DNA from: Sergeia podlipaevii
Taxonomy: Eukaryota; Euglenozoa; Kinetoplastea; Trypanosomatida; Trypanosomatidae
NCBI GenBank assembly: GCA_030849805.1
Contig: JASANZ010002238.1
Location: forward strand, 1 to 64,000
Length of the DNA: 64,000 nucleotides
Direction of reading: 5' to 3'
Shown: piece by piece, positions 61,501 to 64,000 of the stretch
Layout of the letters: the number at the start of each line of letters is the position of its first letter
Numbering within the stretch: position 1 is the stretch's first letter
Made by a program: the position numbers and the translations under genes
Notes under the pieces: model-generated
What the model was told of the DNA's origin: nothing
Database searches by the model: none
What the model saw: only the letters and a program-made list of their open reading frames with translations

Positions 61501-63932
61501 ACGGCGTTGCGCATTTGTGTTTGCTGCCAACCAACATTTTCTATTGCAAAAACACTGGGAACTTCAGAATTGCCGACTTTGGGCCTCTCTTTCTAACTGT
61601 AGAGGAGCTGATGGAGGCAGAGGCGGAGGGTAGCCCGATCTACTCGCTGCCGGACCGCATTCTCAGTCAAAAGCGATACAACTGTTTTCTCATTGACACT
61701 CTCTTCGTGGGTCTTCTTGCCGCGTCTATTGTACCTGATGTATTCAACAATGTATGGAGTCAGTTGATCTGCGTTCCCGGGTATGGTCGTGTCTCCACCG
61801 ATGCCATTCTTGTGTCACTCAACGCACCGCCGAATCACTTGCCACCACAGCTCTGTGACTTCGTTATGGTTGCTCTTACAACGGACTGCACAGCCCGACA
61901 ACTCTACCAGCACCACTTCTTGGCGGAAGATGGGGTAGTTCCAAGCGTAGAAGGAGCAGCAGCAATGAGGATGGTTCCTCCGGTAGTGAAGATTGAGATT
62001 TCCGCGGAGGAGCTGGAGAAGGCGGTGATGCCTCGTCCCGCTTTGCGGGATGAGAATCGTATGCGCGAGGTGCTGGGGCATGACCCGTTTCAAGATAGTC
62101 AGATGCTCAGCTCTATGTTTGATCTTCTTACAGAAGACGTTGGCTCTGCGAGCATCGCTGGTGCTGGCGATCGGTCTATTGCCATGTCTTTCCGCGGTGC
62201 CAACCTTCGTTGCGGGCAATGCAACGCTGAAGTGCCTGTGGCGCTGTACACGTGCCCAGACTGCTATGATGTGGTGCGCTGTGGTAAGTGCGCTGTCAAC
62301 GACGCCCACGCAGACGGTCACTCTCTAGTTCTCTATGTGATTCACACTATTGAAGTTGGCGGAAACGGCGAGAGCCGCGCGGTACTTGTCCACCCCTCCG
62401 CCATTCACGATGTGCACGCGCTCGAAACGCTGGAAATGTCTGCGAACTTTCCGGTTGGTTCGCTCTCAGCTCACCTGACTAATCAGCGAGCGATGGAGCG
62501 ATCTTTGGCTCGCAGCATCGGTGGCACGACAGTGAGCAAGCTGTTCATGTCCACGCACTCGTCTGGAGATTCCGACGGGATGGAAAGTACCTACTCTGTA
62601 GTCACAGAGAACATTATCAAGTGCCACGACAACACTCAAGGGTGGGTAATCCAGTTTCCTGCTATGAAGCGGGCAGCTCCAATGAAACCTGGGCTTTTGA
62701 TGAAGTCCACGTCGATGATGAAGACGACCCCCAAGCGTGTTGCCCTCCCCAAAGAAGAGGAGCTCATGGAAGACGAGACGTGGCAGCAGGAACTCGAAAA
62801 GTGCCGCGATGGTGTGTCGAACGAGCTATTACTGTACAACTACAACTTGGAGGAGGTCCCAATGGACATCTACAATCCACCCCCTCTGAATGTGGTGGAG
62901 TTAGATCTTTCGCAAAACTGCCTCACAGATCTTCCCCACGAGCTAAGTTTCCTTGTCAATTTGCGCAAGATGGTGGTGTCATACAACAGGCTCATTGAGC
63001 TCCCCGAAAGTTTAGGCAATCTACAAAATCTTGAAACTTTTGACGCGAGCCACAACATGCTTACTGATTTACCCCAGACATTTATCTACCTCACGAACCT
63101 GGAGAGCATTGCGATGGATTACAATAATTGTAAGTGCATTCCTGACTGCCTTCTCGAGATTGTGGCACCACCGAGTTGTGATCTTGGCATGACGAAGATG
63201 TTGGAAAGAGCATCCTTGTCTACATCGGTGACAACTGTGTCAAATTTGAACGCACACGACGAGCCTTCACCACGTCTTAGCATTATCTACCTTGCCGCAA
63301 ACGATAACTTGGACATTTTCCCTGACGAAGAACGTCTCAAACGTTTTCGATCTCTCAAGATCGCGCTTGACAACGAGCCGTCGCTTTACAAACACTACAT
63401 GAGCCGTCAGCTAGAGACAACACTTCCGAGTGTCACTGTGAACTGGAACAAAATTTATCCAGACGAGATTATTCCGCATCTGTACTGTGGCAGTCTACGC
63501 TCCGCCCAGTCACAGATTGTGTACGAAAAGCTGAAGATTAGCTACGTCCTTACTGTTGGGCGTGGTCTACTTCCGGTGCCACCGGAGGGAGGCAAACACC
63601 AGGTGATCATCGTGGACGATATCCCCGGTGCTGACATCTTCATTTCCATTCAAGAGGCAGTTGACTTTATTGATGAAAGCCAACAAAATGGTGTTGGTTG
63701 CTTGGTACATTGCTTTGCTGGTCTCTCTCGCTCTGCCACCACTGTCATTGCCTACTTGATGATGCGCAAGAACATGCGTTTGGATGAGGCATATCTGGTG
63801 ACGAAGAAAGGTCGTCCAGCTATCTTGCCTAACAAGGGCTTCTTTGAGCAGCTTGTTCAGCTCGACAAGAAGCTCTTCCCAGGGGATGTGCGGCCACTCG
63901 ATTTTGCTTCCTTGGAACGTCCCCCGGAGTAG
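58506..63932 (+). CDS. N-acylated double-pseudokinase, ZZ-finger, LRR, dual-specificity phosphatase protein
   Basis: 1808 residues. MGNGLCGGS is a strong N-myristoylation signal (Gly2) with Cys6 for palmitoylation, so membrane or flagellar targeting is likely. Kinase-like domain 1 (about 375-725): Lys386 and DAG (Asp497) are kept, but HRD reads HHN, with Asn479 replacing the catalytic Asp; a Gly/Ser-rich insert of about 110 residues splits it. Kinase-like domain 2 (about 815-1140): Lys848 and DFG (Asp1024) are kept, but the catalytic loop reads HLCLLPTN (Cys1005 for Asp, Leu1007 for Lys). A ZZ-like zinc finger starts at Cys1236 (CGQC, CPDC, CGKC, then HADGH). Leucine-rich repeats span about 1461-1552. 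The dual-specificity phosphatase domain (about 1650-1795) has the intact active site HCFAGLSRS (Cys1736, Arg1742). Kinase-phosphatase fusions and LRR-phosphatases are known in trypanosomatids. The phosphatase is predicted active and the kinases regulatory. Confidence 0.9.
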   Translation: MGNGLCGGSFSAEPHQIGGVLRPSHMEPDRTSTRAPPARSNKGSVSGSFKGRVGSGADIGSDDRAPASPTNTTRVCNTNSDSVNPMTVARSTDVNVGPKQIPLQQQQQLSASYQPPSLMPSLVTRSNSSVATTVAAAAPSAPFSLSDAHSPDTHLQTQNGLQLVDALNTQLGEEIESTYGADEEEEEDVAAEARLSKRALHIIRRVDEVIRTCTGETAEEPTEDELAMFEVFTSLRNSPIGPLFVNHPEVSLSNRSCVITTPDFHQSEPIDGYLLRGAYNPGTIGRSYFATKEKDYFLPTESAWASAGGSNGVAAGSSGGTGTTTSCSSGFGPYTSNLAAMHANSASKTNRLLRTRSNLAAPPASQDTPHDFQQGSSTAHGMCVLKAVSFVLRKDALEQVIAEQRALVNLNHDNVLKVWDVLNDEYQENMIVVANYHPKGNICAYAGTLDNDGEKFCHIVAEIGVGLRVLHSHRIYHHNLKLDNILETTEGHYCIADAGFSRLFTTQCPEALVFNGELACLPPEVFDENGSYADDSVKPGGGMLGASGPGFSIGGAATSSMRLGEGSSSRGFSAATSQTGGAGPSIEVNEADTISRQQSSVTGATAASSTNNNTTVLGASSVGFSGVGGGLSLSFAAESKVDIWGFGVLMYRLAFGKDPFEIAECSYEEVRERVVSSNLQFPHGPWSFSRELEVVIAACLEKNPQDRPTILRLLRYPFFKDCMAQSFFSGRNVSMMGAGIGNGIWMGGGPRRSSIGGGVNFASPLSNTSNIMGGANSISNNISGRAQFVCASQSVGQPFHHSLHQQQTQQMAHDRNGYLVVRTLGHGRCTETLLVHLRRDPNHFFAFKIVTKSVLLRMQKEAERQKLEGNASSTPRAREIKTALAVCKKARHPNILPLLDIVDGRGSDCFAVQEYMQDGPLTEIPPLAAPSSSSLVAAESIQSAAPAAAAVACNFNRRRSSSHSVSKEASASGRSNVPPPTLQKLLRDVLAGLIHLHDNGVAHLCLLPTNIFYCKNTGNFRIADFGPLFLTVEELMEAEAEGSPIYSLPDRILSQKRYNCFLIDTLFVGLLAASIVPDVFNNVWSQLICVPGYGRVSTDAILVSLNAPPNHLPPQLCDFVMVALTTDCTARQLYQHHFLAEDGVVPSVEGAAAMRMVPPVVKIEISAEELEKAVMPRPALRDENRMREVLGHDPFQDSQMLSSMFDLLTEDVGSASIAGAGDRSIAMSFRGANLRCGQCNAEVPVALYTCPDCYDVVRCGKCAVNDAHADGHSLVLYVIHTIEVGGNGESRAVLVHPSAIHDVHALETLEMSANFPVGSLSAHLTNQRAMERSLARSIGGTTVSKLFMSTHSSGDSDGMESTYSVVTENIIKCHDNTQGWVIQFPAMKRAAPMKPGLLMKSTSMMKTTPKRVALPKEEELMEDETWQQELEKCRDGVSNELLLYNYNLEEVPMDIYNPPPLNVVELDLSQNCLTDLPHELSFLVNLRKMVVSYNRLIELPESLGNLQNLETFDASHNMLTDLPQTFIYLTNLESIAMDYNNCKCIPDCLLEIVAPPSCDLGMTKMLERASLSTSVTTVSNLNAHDEPSPRLSIIYLAANDNLDIFPDEERLKRFRSLKIALDNEPSLYKHYMSRQLETTLPSVTVNWNKIYPDEIIPHLYCGSLRSAQSQIVYEKLKISYVLTVGRGLLPVPPEGGKHQVIIVDDIPGADIFISIQEAVDFIDESQQNGVGCLVHCFAGLSRSATTVIAYLMMRKNMRLDEAYLVTKKGRPAILPNKGFFEQLVQLDKKLFPGDVRPLDFASLERPPE

Positions 63933-64000
63933 TGTACCTCCCTACATAGGATGATTTGCTAGCTTGACTAATTTGAAAAATAAAAAATGCGCGTATATAT
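63933..64000 (+). other. start of 3' UTR at window end
   Basis: Only 68 bases remain after the last stop codon. They show no gene. Confidence 0.5.

Overview
The window looks like a piece of a trypanosomatid (Kinetoplastea) chromosome. All twenty intact genes and one broken gene lie head-to-tail on the + strand. None shows an intron. They are separated by AT-rich spacers of about 0.4-2 kb, full of T/C tracts followed by AG, as expected for polycistronic RNA polymerase II transcription resolved by spliced-leader trans-splicing and polyadenylation. Coding regions are visibly more GC-balanced than spacers. TAA, TAG and TGA all terminate clear genes, so the standard code applies. A canonical AP-2 sigma adaptin argues against an African trypanosome, because that group is known to have lost AP-2. 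The species cannot be fixed from the sequence alone.

Layout. 1-4003: gene-free, T-rich, with three GT-rich tracts. 4004-10274: a histone-fold protein, a coiled-coil protein and a helical repeat protein. 11049-13622: asparaginyl-tRNA synthetase with two plausible starts and a GlnRS-like N-terminal appendage. 14655-24203: AP-2 sigma, a small two-span membrane protein, mitoribosomal bL32m, an unknown protein, twinfilin, and an unknown protein with an RG-rich tail. 24604-26328: a heavily broken EHD-type GTPase gene. 28011-36940: a PRP43/DHX15 DEAH helicase and a 1974-residue kelch protein. 38918-47168: a GH65-like protein fused to a degenerate HAD domain, a small membrane protein, and a PDE12-like nuclease. 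48035-56546: a disordered protein, a mitochondrial CorA-type Mg2+ channel with a very long N-terminal region, and a protein disulfide isomerase. 58506-63932: an 1808-residue N-acylated protein with two pseudokinase domains, a ZZ-like zinc finger, leucine-rich repeats and a dual-specificity phosphatase.

Neighbours share transcription rather than pathway, so position says little about function. Recurrent themes are mitochondrial targeting (bL32m, CorA, PDE12-like, possibly long AsnRS) and enzyme domains that have lost catalytic residues while keeping their fold (two kinases, HAD, probably GH65).

The most interesting items are the double-pseudokinase/phosphatase protein, the GH65-HAD double pseudoenzyme candidate, the AsnRS that appears to encode two isoforms through alternative trans-splicing and carries a GlnRS-type domain, and the decayed EHD gene.
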